Of a DNA stretch of 64,000 bases, positions 45,273 to 54,401 are shown in pieces. The position numbers were made by a program, and so were the translations under genes. The notes under the pieces are model-generated. The model saw only the letters and a program-made list of their open reading frames with translations, was not told the DNA's origin and did not search any database. Position 1 is the first letter of the stretch. The number at the start of each line of letters is the position of its first letter. Source of the stretch: Kaistella solincola (lineage in GTDB: Bacteria; Bacteroidota; Bacteroidia; Flavobacteriales; Weeksellaceae); assembly GCF_000812875.1 (NCBI RefSeq), contig NZ_JSYK01000004.1, positions 1 through 64,000 on the forward strand, read 5' to 3'.

Positions 45273-46262
45273 ATGAGTAATTTTATCGATTTCGGCGCGG
45301 CCAAAAAGCTGAAGCAACTGCAGGAAAGTCAGAACAGAATCTGTAACTTATTTGATATCAAATACCCGATTGTGCAGGGTGGAATGATCTGGCATTCCGG
45401 TTGGCGGTTGGCGTCGGCGGTTTCTAACAATGGTGGTTTGGGCTTGATTGGTGCCGGAAGTATGTATCCCGATATTTTGCGCGAAAATATTCAAAAATGT
45501 AAAGCCGCAACCGACAAACCTTTCGGTGTTAATGTGCCGATGCTTTACCCAAATATCGATGAAGTCATCCAGATAATTTTGGAGGAAAAGGTGAAAATTA
45601 TTTTCACTTCCGCAGGAAATCCGAAAACCTACACCGAAATGCTTCAAAAAGAAGGTTTGAAAGTGGCGCACGTGGTTTCCTCCACGAAATTTGCCATGAA
45701 ATGCGAAGATGCAGGCGTAGACGCCATTGTGGCGGAAGGTTTTGAAGCGGGCGGACATAATGGGCGCGATGAAACCACTACTTTGTGCCTTCTTCCAAAC
45801 ATGAAAAAGCACATTTCGAAACCGCTGATCGCGGCGGGCGGAATCGCGCTGGGTTCTCAAATGAAAGCGGCGATGATTTTGGGTGCGGACGGCGTGCAGA
45901 TCGGTTCCCGTTTTGCCGCAACAGTGGAGGCGAGCTCCCACGAAAGTTGGAAAAGTAAAGTGGTTTCGTTGGGCGAGGGTGACACGCATTTAACCTTAAA
46001 GGAACTGGCGCCGGTGCGTATGGTTAAAAATAAATTCTTTTACGAACTCGAAAAATTATACGACCAGGGGCGTGATCCCGAAGCATTGCGTGAAACCTTA
46101 GGCCGTGCGCGCTCAAAACGCGGCATGTTCGAAGGTGATTTGGAAGAAGGCGAATTGGAAATCGGGCAGGTTTCGGCGTTGATTGAGGAAATTTTGCCCG
46201 TGGAAAAAGTGTTCGAAAATCTGCTTCTCGAATATCGGGAAGCGACTGCAATAGACTTATAG
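45273..46262 (+). CDS. Nitronate monooxygenase (2-nitropropane dioxygenase-like)
   Basis: 329 residues, FMN-dependent TIM barrel. The motifs KYPIVQGGMIWHSGWRLASA, VDAIVAEGFEAGGHNGRDET, PLIAAGGIALGSQMKAAMIL and GADGVQIGSRFAAT form the FMN-phosphate site and the family signature. Oxidises nitronates to carbonyl compounds and nitrite; the FabK-like alternative is less likely. Single gene with a strong terminator. Confidence 0.9.
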   Translation: MSNFIDFGAAKKLKQLQESQNRICNLFDIKYPIVQGGMIWHSGWRLASAVSNNGGLGLIGAGSMYPDILRENIQKCKAATDKPFGVNVPMLYPNIDEVIQIILEEKVKIIFTSAGNPKTYTEMLQKEGLKVAHVVSSTKFAMKCEDAGVDAIVAEGFEAGGHNGRDETTTLCLLPNMKKHISKPLIAAGGIALGSQMKAAMILGADGVQIGSRFAATVEASSHESWKSKVVSLGEGDTHLTLKELAPVRMVKNKFFYELEKLYDQGRDPEALRETLGRARSKRGMFEGDLEEGELEIGQVSALIEEILPVEKVFENLLLEYREATAIDL

Positions 46263-46265
46263 AAA

Positions 46266-46299
46266 AAATTCCGTTTCAGATTTGAAACGGAATTTTTTT
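46266..46299 (+). terminator. Terminator of the nitronate monooxygenase gene
   Basis: ATTCCGTTTCA pairs with TGAAACGGAAT around a short loop, followed by seven T. The A-run on the left would also let it serve the minus-strand small ORF at 46331. Confidence 0.88.
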
Positions 46300-46330
46300 G
46301 TTAATATGAAGTGTGGTGTACGGTTTTAAC

Positions 46331-46438
46331 TTAGATCGGACGTCGCGCGCTTTGTTTTTTACCGGTAAATTTTTTCATCACGTAACCTAAAATCATTGGT
46401 GCCGCGAAAATTAAAGCTCTTCTCAATAGTGTTCCCAT
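46331..46438 (-). CDS. Small membrane-associated basic protein (35 residues)
   Basis: ATG at 46438, stop at 46331-46333. One hydrophobic helix (LIFAAPMILGYVMKKF) between MGTLLRRA and a basic tail GKKQSARRPI. Sits alone between two convergent-type terminators. The coding look (one clean TM helix plus charged flanks) supports it, and I recall similar tiny proteins in Chryseobacterium. Function unknown. Confidence 0.6.
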   Translation of the reverse strand: MGTLLRRALIFAAPMILGYVMKKFTGKKQSARRPI

Positions 46439-46556
46439 AATAATTTATTTTTGTTGGAAAGTCATTTGCAAAAATTTTGCCAAAAAAGCCCGGTATTTTT
46501 TTTAGCAGCAATAATTACGAGGAACGAAGCAATCCCAAGCTTCATATTTTAAATCG

Positions 46557-46892
46557 TTAACCTTGAACTTTCAACGCTTCTCCCTCAAAGGAAATGCTGT
46601 CCCAGCCAAACTGCTGGAAATTCCGGATGTTTTGGTGATCGCTTCCTTCCGGATTTTTCAAGATATCTGTTCTGTAGAAATCACCGAAAAGCGCCATCGT
46701 TTCCTTTTTCGAAAGTTGATGAAGTTTTGCAAAACTGAAAATCTTGCAGGAACCATTATTTTCACCCGCCTCGTTCACTGTATTTCCATTGGTAAATTTT
46801 GTTGGTGTGAAATCGTAATTTTCGTCGATATAAGCAATGACTTCTTTAAAGTCGATGGTTTCCGGCGAGTTTTTGAGGTGTTGTAGGAGCAT
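46557..46892 (-). CDS. HopJ type III effector family protein
   Basis: 111 residues, matching the HopJ domain over its full length (FKEVIAYIDENYDFTPTKFT, FSFAKLHQLSKKETMALFGD, FQQFGWDSISFEGEAL). Despite the family name, free-living bacteria without type III secretion have it; role unknown. Confidence 0.85.
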   Translation of the reverse strand: MLLQHLKNSPETIDFKEVIAYIDENYDFTPTKFTNGNTVNEAGENNGSCKIFSFAKLHQLSKKETMALFGDFYRTDILKNPEGSDHQNIRNFQQFGWDSISFEGEALKVQG

Positions 46893-46977
46893 TTTATTTT
46901 TTTAGCATTCAAAGTTCAAAATTTTTGACGGATTACAAACAAGCTTCGCAGGAATTATGGTGTTCTGGTGCTGTAAT

Positions 46978-48586
46978 ATGAGCGAAACTTGCTTATATTT
47001 GATTACTTGCGGCGATCACATTGATAGACACATACAACATAACACAGTTGTATTTGAACTGTTTTTTGAGACATATAATCAAATACCGACAAGTCTAAAG
47101 TGTGCTAGTATGAGAGAAGTTAATTTAATTTCGATAGTCGATTGTTTTAAATATCTAAGTGCTGAACTTTTTCAAAATTATCTCAGTTATTATTCTGTGA
47201 AAATTAAGGATAGTGAGATTGATGACCTTTCAAAATTTCTAATTGAAATAAAAAAAATCAACCAAAAAATTAGCAATTTCGATATGTACTTTGTAGGATA
47301 TGTAATACCTCAAATAAGCAAAGAATTTGACCTATTAAGATTTGACAACGACACAATTCTAAACATTGAAATTAAGAGGGAAGGCACACCTCAAAATAAA
47401 AAAACAATTAGAACAAAACAAATATTATTTAAGCTTCTTGAACAGAGAAATCCACTGTTTCACATATATTTCATCCGAGAACAAGCTTTATACAATTGAT
47501 GGCAACAATCAAATAACTGAGTCTAATATTAGACAATTATTAACTATTATTGCCTCTCAAAATCCTGAAAAGATTTCAAATATTGACTTCCTTTTTAATC
47601 CGTCAAATTATTTAGTGTCGCCATTTAATTCAACAAATCAATTTATAAAAGGTAAATATTTTCTTACCACTCATCAAGATAATATCAAAAAAGAAATTTT
47701 ACAAGAAATTAATACACAAAATATGTCTATTCTGTCTATAAAGGGAAAAGCAGGAACGGGCAAAACATTACTAGTTTATGACATTGCAAAGGAATTTTTT
47801 GCAAATAACGAAGTTTTACTAATTCACTGTGGGCAGTTAAACGAAGGACATCTTCAACTTATTGAAGAGTATAATTGGGAAATTGTTTCTGCAAAATATG
47901 TTTTTGCACAAGATTACTCAAAATATAAACTTATAATTGTAGATGAAGCACAGAGAATATATCCAAATTTTTTTGATAAAGTTATTAACGAGGTAAAACA
48001 CAATAATTCAAATTGTATTTTATCCCACGACGAAGAACAAACTTTAAGCAAAAATGAGATAAATAATAAAATTATTGATAAAATTGAAAATGTAATCACA
48101 AGTTGCACTTTTGAACTGACAAATAAAATCAGAACAAACAAAGAAGTTTCCAATTTTACCGACTGTCTTTTCAATAAGGACAAAAAATTCACCAAACAAG
48201 AAAACACCAGTGTCGAAATTACTTACCTGCAAAATTTAGAAGAAACTATGGATTTCATTAATTATCTTCAAAACAGCAGTTGGAAAATAATAAACTATAC
48301 ACCAGACGGATATAAAACACCACCATATGAAAGATTTAAGATAATTGGGGAAATGACAAATTCGCACAGAGTAATCGGACAAGAATTTGATAAAGTCGTT
48401 GCTGTAATTGATGAACATTTTTATTACAAGAATAATAAACTATCAACTAGAGGATATTCCAAAAAACCTTATTATCATCCCACAAAGATGCTGTATCAAA
48501 TAATTTCAAGAACTAGATTGAAACTTCATTTAATAATATTTAGAAATGAAGAAATATTAGCAAGATGTTTGGAGTTAATAAAATAA
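46978..48586 (+). pseudogene. PD-(D/E)XK nuclease-DUF2075 ATPase/helicase, frameshifted
   Basis: Two overlapping frames, 46978-47499 and 47366-48586, read as one protein if one T is removed near 47468-47470 (HIY then SSENKLYTIDGNN). The N-terminal part has a nuclease-like D ... ExK (EFDLLRFDNDTILNIEIKR). The C-terminal part has Walker A KGKAGTGKTLLVYDI, Walker B LIIVDEAQRIYP and a C-terminal FDKVVAVIDEHFYY ... IISRTRLKLHL typical of DUF2075/Schlafen-like ATPases. Very AT-rich and ends just before attC-like site 13, so it looks like a separate acquired unit. Probably phage-defence related. Confidence 0.72.
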
Positions 48587-48593
48587 AACGAAT

Positions 48594-48722
48594 TGGCAAA
48601 ACAAGATATTTGTACAAGCGGGTTGAAGTTTTCATCGAAAATTTTTAGCGATTAATAAATCTTTGCTAGTGGAAAGTTTTCGTGTTTTTAGCGCGCCGCC
48701 CGAATACTCGATCGTTATCTGT
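48594..48722 (+). repeat. Lone attC-like site 13
   Basis: Left end GGCAAAAC (48595-48602), right box GTTATCTGT (48714-48722). Arms ATATTTGT-acaa-GCGGG correspond to the degraded CCGCCC-ga-ATAC on the right, and the left centre GCGGGTTGAAGTTTTCATC is shared with subtype A and site 6. The left partner at the 5' end of the same unit was not found. The right box is complementary to the left box of site 1. Confidence 0.55.
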
Positions 48723-48810
48723 AATTTTTTAAAAAGCAAAAAATACAACGTGTAACTTGATTGTCATACGATTAATTCAAATTGTGATGTAATAAGCATC
48801 ACCCCACAAA

Positions 48811-48838
48811 AAAAACCACCTCAACTGAGGTGGTTTTT
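48811..48838. terminator. Bidirectional terminator downstream of pnp
   Basis: AAAAACCACCTC (48811-48822) pairs with GAGGTGGTTTTT (48827-48838) around AACT. It serves the minus-strand pnp and could stop + strand readthrough from site 13. Confidence 0.9.
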
Positions 48839-48856
48839 CTTATTTTAAACCTTTAA

Positions 48857-51205
48857 TTAAAAACCTTCCGGTTTTGTATCGGTTGGGTTTTCACCTTCGT
48901 TCAAAGGTTTGAAGGTATCATCACCAGCCGGACGCTCGTTGGTTTGTCCGCTGTGTTGAGGTCTTCCAGAGTTTCCGTCTCTGCGATCACCTCTTTGGCC
49001 GTTGTCACGGTTGTTTCGGTTATCGCGGTTTTGCGGTCTATCACCTTGTGGACGATCTCCCTGTGGTCGGTCACCTTGCGGTCTTTCCTCTCTCGGAGGT
49101 CTTTCTAAAAGAACTTTTCGGGAAAGTTTCATTTTTTTACGGTCATCATAGCCCATAAATTTCACTTCCACCATATCGCCTTCGTTGTACGGAACTTTGT
49201 CCAAACGTTTCCACTCGATTTCTGAGATGTGAAGTAAACCTTCAGTTCCTTTCGCAATTGCTACGAAAGCACCGAAATCCATTACTTTCACTACTTTTCC
49301 GTTGTACACGCTTCCAACTACAGGTACGAAACAGATTTCGTTGATCGCTGCGATGGTGGCGTTGATATTTTCTCTGTTAACACCGGAAATTTCGATTCTG
49401 CCGATTTCGCCAATTTCTTCAATCGCGATAACGGTTTCGAAATCTTTCTGCATTTGCTGGATAATTTTTCCACCAGGTCCGATAATCGCGCCGATGAAAT
49501 CTTTTGGAACTTCCAAAACTTCCATTTTCGGAGCGTGAGGTTTTACATCTGCTCTTGGAGCATCGATGGTTTTCAACAATTCGTTCAGGATGTGTAATCT
49601 TCCGTCTTTTGCCTGGATCAACGCTTTTTCCATGATGTCCATGGTTAAACCTTCTACTTTAATATCCATCTGGCAAGCCGTGATTCCGTCTGCAGTTCCT
49701 GTTACTTTGAAATCCATGTCACCCAGGTGATCTTCGTCTCCTAAAATATCAGAAAGTACGGTGAATTTCCCGGATTTTGGATCGGTTACCAAGCCCATTG
49801 CAATTCCGGAAACCGGTTTTGAAATCTGTACACCGGCATCCATTAATGCTAAAGTTCCGGCACAAACTGTCGCCATGGAAGACGAACCGTTGGATTCCAA
49901 AATATCAGAAACGATACGGATGGTGTAAGGATTTTCCGTTGGGATCATTTTCGCCAAAGCCCTTTGAGCCAGGTTTCCGTGACCAACTTCTCTTCGGGAA
50001 GTTCCTCTTAAAGGTCGTGCTTCACCCGTAGAAAACGGCGGGAAGTTATAATGTAAGAAGAATTTCTGGTCGTAATTGATGGCTACGGTATCTACCATAT
50101 TGGCATCTTTTACAGAACCTAAAGTTACAGCGGTTAAAGATTGCGTTTCACCTCTGGTGAAAATTGCAGAACCGTGCGCGCCCGGTAAATAATCGATTTC
50201 TGACCAAATCGGACGAATGGTATCCGGAGATCTTCCGTCTAACCGAACTTTTTCGTTCAAAATCATCTGACGCATTGCTTCTTTTTCCACATCGTGGAAA
50301 TAAATTTTCGCGAAAGGTTTTACGGTTTCTAATTCTTCTTCTGAATATTGCGTTAAAAATTCCTCTAAAACAGCCTGGAAATTGTCGTGTCTTTCTTCTT
50401 TTGCAGAAGCGGTTTTTGCTACTTCGTACACTTTTTCATACGTTTCAGCCCACACTTTTTCGCGGATCGCTTCGTCGTGCTCTTCGTGGGAATATTCTCT
50501 TTTTGGCAATGATTTACCTACTCTTTCGGCTAATCTTTCCTGAGCTGCAACCTGAACTTTAATTTCTTCGTGCGCGAATTTGATCGCTTCGATCATTTCC
50601 TGTTCAGAAATTTCATTCATTTCGCCTTCTACCATTACGATAGAATCTTTCGTAGCGCCCACCATAATATTTAAATCTGCTTTCGCAAGATTTTCCATGC
50701 TTGGATTTACTACCAACTGTCCATCGATTCTGGCAACAGTAACTTCAGACATTGGTCCGTTGAAAGGAATATCAGTAATTGCAATGGCTGCAGACGCCGC
50801 CAAACCTGCAAGTGATTCCGGCATGCATTCTTTATCATAGGAAATCAGGGAAATCATCACCTGAACTTCTGCGTGGAAATCTGAAGGGAAAAGCGGACGC
50901 AAAACGCGGTCAACCAATCTCATCGTTAAAATTTCTTCATCAGAAGGTCTTGCTTCTCTACGGAAAAAGTTTCCAGGGATTTTACCTGCAGAATAAAATT
51001 TCTCGCGGTAATCTACTGTTAAAGGCAAAAAGTCTACGCCTGGTTTTGCTTCTTTGCTGGCGACAACGGTTGCTAAAAGCATCGTTCCGCCCATTCTTAC
51101 TACTACAGCACCATTAGCCTGCTTGGCCAACCGTCCTGTTTCGATGGTAATTTCTCTACCATCTTTTAATTGAATTTTTTCAATAATTGCTTGTGGAGCA
51201 TTCAT
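48857..51205 (-). CDS. pnp: Polyribonucleotide nucleotidyltransferase (PNPase)
   Basis: 782 residues. Two RNase PH domains ([33 protein letters not shown]), the helical linker, KH domain ([20 protein letters not shown]) and S1 domain ([20 protein letters not shown]). The C-terminal ~80 residues are a disordered RG/DRPQG-repeat tail (GDRPQ repeated four times, then Asn/Arg/Gly). Degrades RNA 3'-5' with phosphate. The minus-strand -7 element lies at 51274-51281, and a hairpin sits in the leader at 51224-51241. Confidence 0.95.
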   Translation of the reverse strand: MNAPQAIIEKIQLKDGREITIETGRLAKQANGAVVVRMGGTMLLATVVASKEAKPGVDFLPLTVDYREKFYSAGKIPGNFFRREARPSDEEILTMRLVDRVLRPLFPSDFHAEVQVMISLISYDKECMPESLAGLAASAAIAITDIPFNGPMSEVTVARIDGQLVVNPSMENLAKADLNIMVGATKDSIVMVEGEMNEISEQEMIEAIKFAHEEIKVQVAAQERLAERVGKSLPKREYSHEEHDEAIREKVWAETYEKVYEVAKTASAKEERHDNFQAVLEEFLTQYSEEELETVKPFAKIYFHDVEKEAMRQMILNEKVRLDGRSPDTIRPIWSEIDYLPGAHGSAIFTRGETQSLTAVTLGSVKDANMVDTVAINYDQKFFLHYNFPPFSTGEARPLRGTSRREVGHGNLAQRALAKMIPTENPYTIRIVSDILESNGSSSMATVCAGTLALMDAGVQISKPVSGIAMGLVTDPKSGKFTVLSDILGDEDHLGDMDFKVTGTADGITACQMDIKVEGLTMDIMEKALIQAKDGRLHILNELLKTIDAPRADVKPHAPKMEVLEVPKDFIGAIIGPGGKIIQQMQKDFETVIAIEEIGEIGRIEISGVNRENINATIAAINEICFVPVVGSVYNGKVVKVMDFGAFVAIAKGTEGLLHISEIEWKRLDKVPYNEGDMVEVKFMGYDDRKKMKLSRKVLLERPPREERPQGDRPQGDRPQGDRPQNRDNRNNRDNGQRGDRRDGNSGRPQHSGQTNERPAGDDTFKPLNEGENPTDTKPEGF

Positions 51206-51223
51206 AAAATTTGATCGTCTTGG

Positions 51224-51241
51224 GCACTCCGTATTGAGTGC
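51224..51241 (-). promoter_or_regulatory. 5' leader hairpin of pnp
   Basis: GCACTC (51224-51229) pairs with GAGTGC (51236-51241) around a 6-nt loop, between the promoter and the ATG. Known PNPase genes in other bacteria are autoregulated through leader structure; whether this hairpin plays that role is inference. Confidence 0.4.
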
Positions 51242-51273
51242 GTTATTATTTAATTTATTTAAATTTTCGTGTG

Positions 51274-51281
51274 CAAATATA
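51274..51281 (-). promoter_or_regulatory. -7 element of the pnp promoter
   Basis: Minus strand TATATTTG fits TAnnTTTG exactly, about 70 bp before the ATG. Confidence 0.5.
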
Positions 51282-51558
51282 CGGTTTTTTCACCACTTAA
51301 AAATGTAGAAAAACCGCGGTTTTTGGTCTGTTTAGCAGGTAAAATTTAAAAATATAGTTCGGAATTTTAAATAAAGGATTTCATGAAAATCGAGAAAAGA
51401 TAAATTTTAAAAATAAATGAAATAAAGCGCAAATCTCCTGTTAACCGAGGTTTTCACTGAAAAACCAAAGCTGAAAAACTTAGATGTGAAAAATATTCGG
51501 CACAACTTTGGATATTGAATTTACATCAAACATTTATAAACATTAAAAATTTTACATT

Positions 51559-51801
51559 ATGGGAATTCTATGGACGCTCATTATTGGAGCAATCGCAGGT
51601 TATTTAGGATCATTAATTTTTAAAGGCGGCAGCCTTGGATTAATCGGGAATATCATCGTAGGTATTGTCGGCGGATTTATCGGTTATTGGTTATTAGGTG
51701 GAAGACTGGGCGAAGGCGTAGTTGGAGAGATTTTAACCGGAACAATCGGTGCCATCGTACTCTTAGCGATTGTGAACCTGTTTACCAGAGGTAGGGTGTA
51801 G
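51559..51801 (+). CDS. GlsB/YeaQ/YmgE-type stress-response membrane protein
   Basis: 80 residues with three Gly-rich TM helices (WTLIIGAIAGYLGSLIFKGG, GLIGNIIVGIVGGFIGYWLL, GEILTGTIGAIVLLAIVNLF). This is the transglycosylase-associated or YeaQ family, general-stress inner-membrane proteins. Single gene. Confidence 0.88.
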   Translation: MGILWTLIIGAIAGYLGSLIFKGGSLGLIGNIIVGIVGGFIGYWLLGGRLGEGVVGEILTGTIGAIVLLAIVNLFTRGRV

Positions 51802-51876
51802 CTCAGTTTACACTTTTGAAAAATTAAGCAGTTTTGCGGGATATTTTTAGGAATCTCCAATTTGCAAACTGAAGAA

Positions 51877-51918
51877 CAAAAAAAGCAACTTATTTCTAAG
51901 TTGCTTTTATTTTTTTTC
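51877..51918. terminator. Terminator of rpsO (bidirectional)
   Basis: AAAAGCAACTTA pairs with TAAGTTGCTTTT around a 4-nt loop, with A and T runs on both sides. Confidence 0.85.
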
Positions 51919-51931
51919 GCTTCGCGGAAGA

Positions 51932-52201
51932 TTATTTTCTCAATCCTAGTTCTGCGATGATAGCTCTATATCTAGTAATATCTTTTTTCTTCAGATAATC
52001 TAAAAGGGCTTTTCTTTTACCTACTAAAAGTACCAAAGAACGCTCAGTTGCGTAATCTTTGTGATTTTTTTTCAGGTGACCTGATAGGTGGTTGATTCTG
52101 TAAGTAAAAAGGGCAATTTGTCCTTCTGCTGTGCCGGTATCAGCATCAGACTTTCCATGTTTTGCGAAGATTTCTTTCTTCTTGTCAGTTGTTAAGTACA
52201 T
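51932..52201 (-). CDS. rpsO: 30S ribosomal protein S15
   Basis: 89 residues, full length. Typical blocks TGTAEGQIALFTYRINHLSG-HLKKNHKDYATERSLVLLVG-KRKALLDYL. Binds the central domain of 16S rRNA. Single gene near pnp, as in many bacteria, although on the same strand with glsB between. Confidence 0.97.
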   Translation of the reverse strand: MYLTTDKKKEIFAKHGKSDADTGTAEGQIALFTYRINHLSGHLKKNHKDYATERSLVLLVGKRKALLDYLKKKDITRYRAIIAELGLRK

Positions 52202-52320
52202 TCCAATATTATTTTAAATGATTATTATGTAACGGGTGCAAAAGTACAACTATTTTTTGGTACGCGGAAACATAATTTACCGCCATTTTATATAGTTTGT
52301 TAAAATATCTTAAAAATTTA

Positions 52321-52351
52321 TTGTTTATATTCAGCCGTGGCAATATCTTTG
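52321..52351 (+). promoter_or_regulatory. Promoter deciding the start of the 52366 gene
   Basis: TTG (52321-52323), a 20-bp spacer, then TATCTTTG (52344-52351), a good Bacteroidetes -33/-7 pair. It lies inside the longer open frame that begins at 52297, so translation must start downstream, at ATG 52366. Confidence 0.6.
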
Positions 52352-52365
52352 CACTACACAAGGCC

Positions 52366-52971
52366 ATGAAAAATCTTTATTTAGTTCGCAATTCCTTTAC
52401 AGTTCTTTTACTGCTCACGAGCTATAGCTTTTTTGGCCAAACCATGGTCTCCAATAAAGATTCAGAAACTTTTAACATTCTTTATTTTAATCCTGAAGTT
52501 TTTCCGGATATCGACGAAATTAAAGAACCTACTTATACCGCATTTTTTTCAGCACTTTCGGATCAGCTCAGCAAACGCGGCGCCAACAGGCTGCTACGCG
52601 TAGATTACAATATTTCTTTTGATGATGCCGATCCTGCGTTGATCAGCGAGTTTTGTGAAAATAATAATGCGCGTTTTGCCGTGGTGCCAAAGGTGAAATA
52701 TTTTAAAGTTGGTTTTGGGAAATATGTCTTTTCAAACCAGGTAATCGTCAGTTTGAAAGTTTATTCCGCGACAGGAAATCTTTTGGCTGAAACTTCGTAC
52801 GACACCTACAAAAAAGGTGGAAGATTGGTTGGTTCGGCAGAAAACTCGATTAAAGTCGGGACTTTTGGAGCCTTGAAAACCATCAATAAGCAGCTTCGTA
52901 AAAAATATAATTCAGAATGGAGCACACTGAATCAGATGGAAATTCCGACTTATCAATTTTCCCGCATTTAA
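52366..52971 (+). CDS. Secreted hypothetical protein
   Basis: 201 residues from ATG 52366, with a signal peptide (FTVLLLLTSYSFFGQT). The mature domain (ETFNILYFNPEVFPDIDEIK ... FAVVPKVKYFKVGFGKYVFS ... QVIVSLKVYSATGNLLAETS) looks like an outer-membrane-associated alpha/beta fold such as CsgG/TolB-like binding modules, but is not assigned. Single gene. Confidence 0.72.
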   Translation: MKNLYLVRNSFTVLLLLTSYSFFGQTMVSNKDSETFNILYFNPEVFPDIDEIKEPTYTAFFSALSDQLSKRGANRLLRVDYNISFDDADPALISEFCENNNARFAVVPKVKYFKVGFGKYVFSNQVIVSLKVYSATGNLLAETSYDTYKKGGRLVGSAENSIKVGTFGALKTINKQLRKKYNSEWSTLNQMEIPTYQFSRI

Positions 52972-53351
52972 TTCAAGAAACATTTACGATACAAAATAGA
53001 AAATTTCCTGCTTTTAGCGGGAAATTTTTTGTTTAAGTCTTTGCAAGAATAGATCCTTTTCTTCTAGCCCCGATGGAAATGAAAATCCTTTTTGCCCGGC
53101 GTCTAGCAGGGTAAAAAGATTGCAATGGACAGCGGGTTACAATTTTCTGCGAAAAAATACCCGTTTTGCTCCTAAAAAAGATTTTCTTAAAACACTGATA
53201 TTCAAAATTATAAACGATACAAACGACTACAAACGACAATAAATAATTCTTTACCGGCTAATTTTCTGTTGCTGATGAATCTTTGCTCCAGAGATTTGAG
53301 GAAAGAAATTCAAGCCTCATTTCTAAAGTTTAATTTAAAAATATAAAAGTC
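52972..53351. other. Intergenic stretch with a structured element
   Basis: AGATCC (53051-53056), then the element 53068-53136: CCCCG ... outer pair with GCGGG, inner stem AATC-TTTTT-CCC (53084-53097) with GGG-AAAAA-GATT (about 53109-53121). Same skeleton as 1-65. The rest is AT-rich; I see no gene. Confidence 0.45.
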
Positions 53352-53681
53352 ATGTCACTAAGAAACAAAGTTAGCCTTGTAGGCCGCACGGGAAAGGAAG
53401 TAGAAATTCTAAAATTCGATTGGGGAAAAATGGCAAAAGTAAGTCTTGCGACCACCGATTTTTACACGAACTCGGTAGGCGAAAAAGTAGAAGAAACACA
53501 ATGGCACAACCTGGTTGTCAACGGAAAGCTCGCCGACGTAATGGAAAAATATGTGGAAAAAGGCAAAGAAATCGCCGTGGAAGGCAAAATCGTTTACAGA
53601 TCATACGACGACAAAGACGGCGTAAAGCGCCACGCCACAGAAATCCGTGTGGACGAGCTGTTACTTTTAAGTGGAAAATAA
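53352..53681 (+). CDS. ssb: Single-stranded DNA-binding protein
   Basis: 109 residues forming one OB fold (MSLRNKVSLVGRTGKEVEIL, GEKVEETQWHNLVVNGKLAD, YVEKGKEIAVEGKIVYRSYD). It lacks the usual acidic C-terminal tip, so it may be a secondary SSB rather than the replication one. Single gene. Confidence 0.9.
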   Translation: MSLRNKVSLVGRTGKEVEILKFDWGKMAKVSLATTDFYTNSVGEKVEETQWHNLVVNGKLADVMEKYVEKGKEIAVEGKIVYRSYDDKDGVKRHATEIRVDELLLLSGK

Positions 53682-53744
53682 GCAGCTAAAATGCCAAATT
53701 TTTTCGATTTGGCTCTGCGAAAAAATTAATATCAAAAAACACAA

Positions 53745-54185
53745 ATGATGAAAGTTAAAATTTTTAAAATCAGATTGTCTGAGGAATTTATTTACTCAGA
53801 TCAAAAATCACTGGACCGTTTTTTAGAAGAAAACAACATTTTAAAATACGAAACCGCCTTTGTAAAAGACGACGAAAGTTATTGGTCCGTGGTGCTTTAT
53901 TTCGAAGAATTGAAAGTTCTGGTTAATGAAAATGAGCCGGAGAAATACAGCGCTGAGGCTGATTGGGTGCTGTCTGCAGACGAAATAAAAATCCTGAACT
54001 CGCTGAAAATCTGGCGGTCCGAAAAGGCAAAAGATCAGAAGCTGCCGGTTTATTTTATAGCGACCAACAAAGAACTTTTCTCGATTGCGAAATTTAAACC
54101 CGCTAAAAAAGAGGAGCTGCGGGATATCAAAGGTTTTGGAAAACATAAAATTGAAAATTATGGGCAGAAATCATTGAGATTTTAG
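53745..54185 (+). CDS. HRDC domain protein
   Basis: 146 residues. The C-terminal HRDC domain (LNSLKIWRSEKAKDQKLPVY-FIATNKELFSIAKFKPAKKE-ELRDIKGFGKHKIENYG) is like those at the end of RecQ and RNase D. The N-terminal half carries strands (ESYWSVVLYFEELKVLVN). Binds nucleic acid; role unknown. Ends in a strong terminator. Confidence 0.85.
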   Translation: MMKVKIFKIRLSEEFIYSDQKSLDRFLEENNILKYETAFVKDDESYWSVVLYFEELKVLVNENEPEKYSAEADWVLSADEIKILNSLKIWRSEKAKDQKLPVYFIATNKELFSIAKFKPAKKEELRDIKGFGKHKIENYGQKSLRF

Positions 54186-54216
54186 AAATGGTCTGAAAAC
54201 ACAAATTCTATATAAT

Positions 54217-54245
54217 AAAGCCGGAGAAGTTGGCTCCGGCTTTTT
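54217..54245 (+). terminator. Terminator of the HRDC gene
   Basis: AAAGCCGGAG (54217-54226) pairs with CTCCGGCTTT (54234-54243) around AAGTTGG, then T. Confidence 0.88.
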
Positions 54246-54312
54246 CTGATCGCAAAGATGCGAGCATCCTAAACTTCAACTTCTTTTTTTTAAGTCATCA
54301 TATAGCCTTGTG

Positions 54313-54350
54313 CACTCCGTGAAACCTCCGTGCTCTCTATTGTTAAAAAA
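54313..54350. repeat. Degenerate heptad-like repeat in an intergenic region
   Basis: GCACTCCGTGAAACCTCCGT then GCTCTCTATTG: repeated CTCCGTG words before an A-run, in the gap between the HRDC and GNAT genes. I recall similar 'CTTTGTG/CTCCGTG' strings in other Bacteroidetes intergenic regions; function unknown. Confidence 0.3.
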
Positions 54351-54401
54351 CGCAATATTGAAAACAAGTGCTTTCATTAGATTTTTTTCTACTTTTATAA
54401 A

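Noticed and set aside
51206-51301. Riboswitch upstream of pnp
   Set aside because: Only one short hairpin is visible; no multi-stem aptamer.
52297-52365. N-terminal extension of the secreted protein
   Set aside because: A TTG-N20-TATCTTTG promoter lies inside it, and the signal peptide starts at ATG 52366.
53033-53239. 68-residue minus-strand ORF
   Set aside because: It coincides with the structured intergenic element; no coding features.
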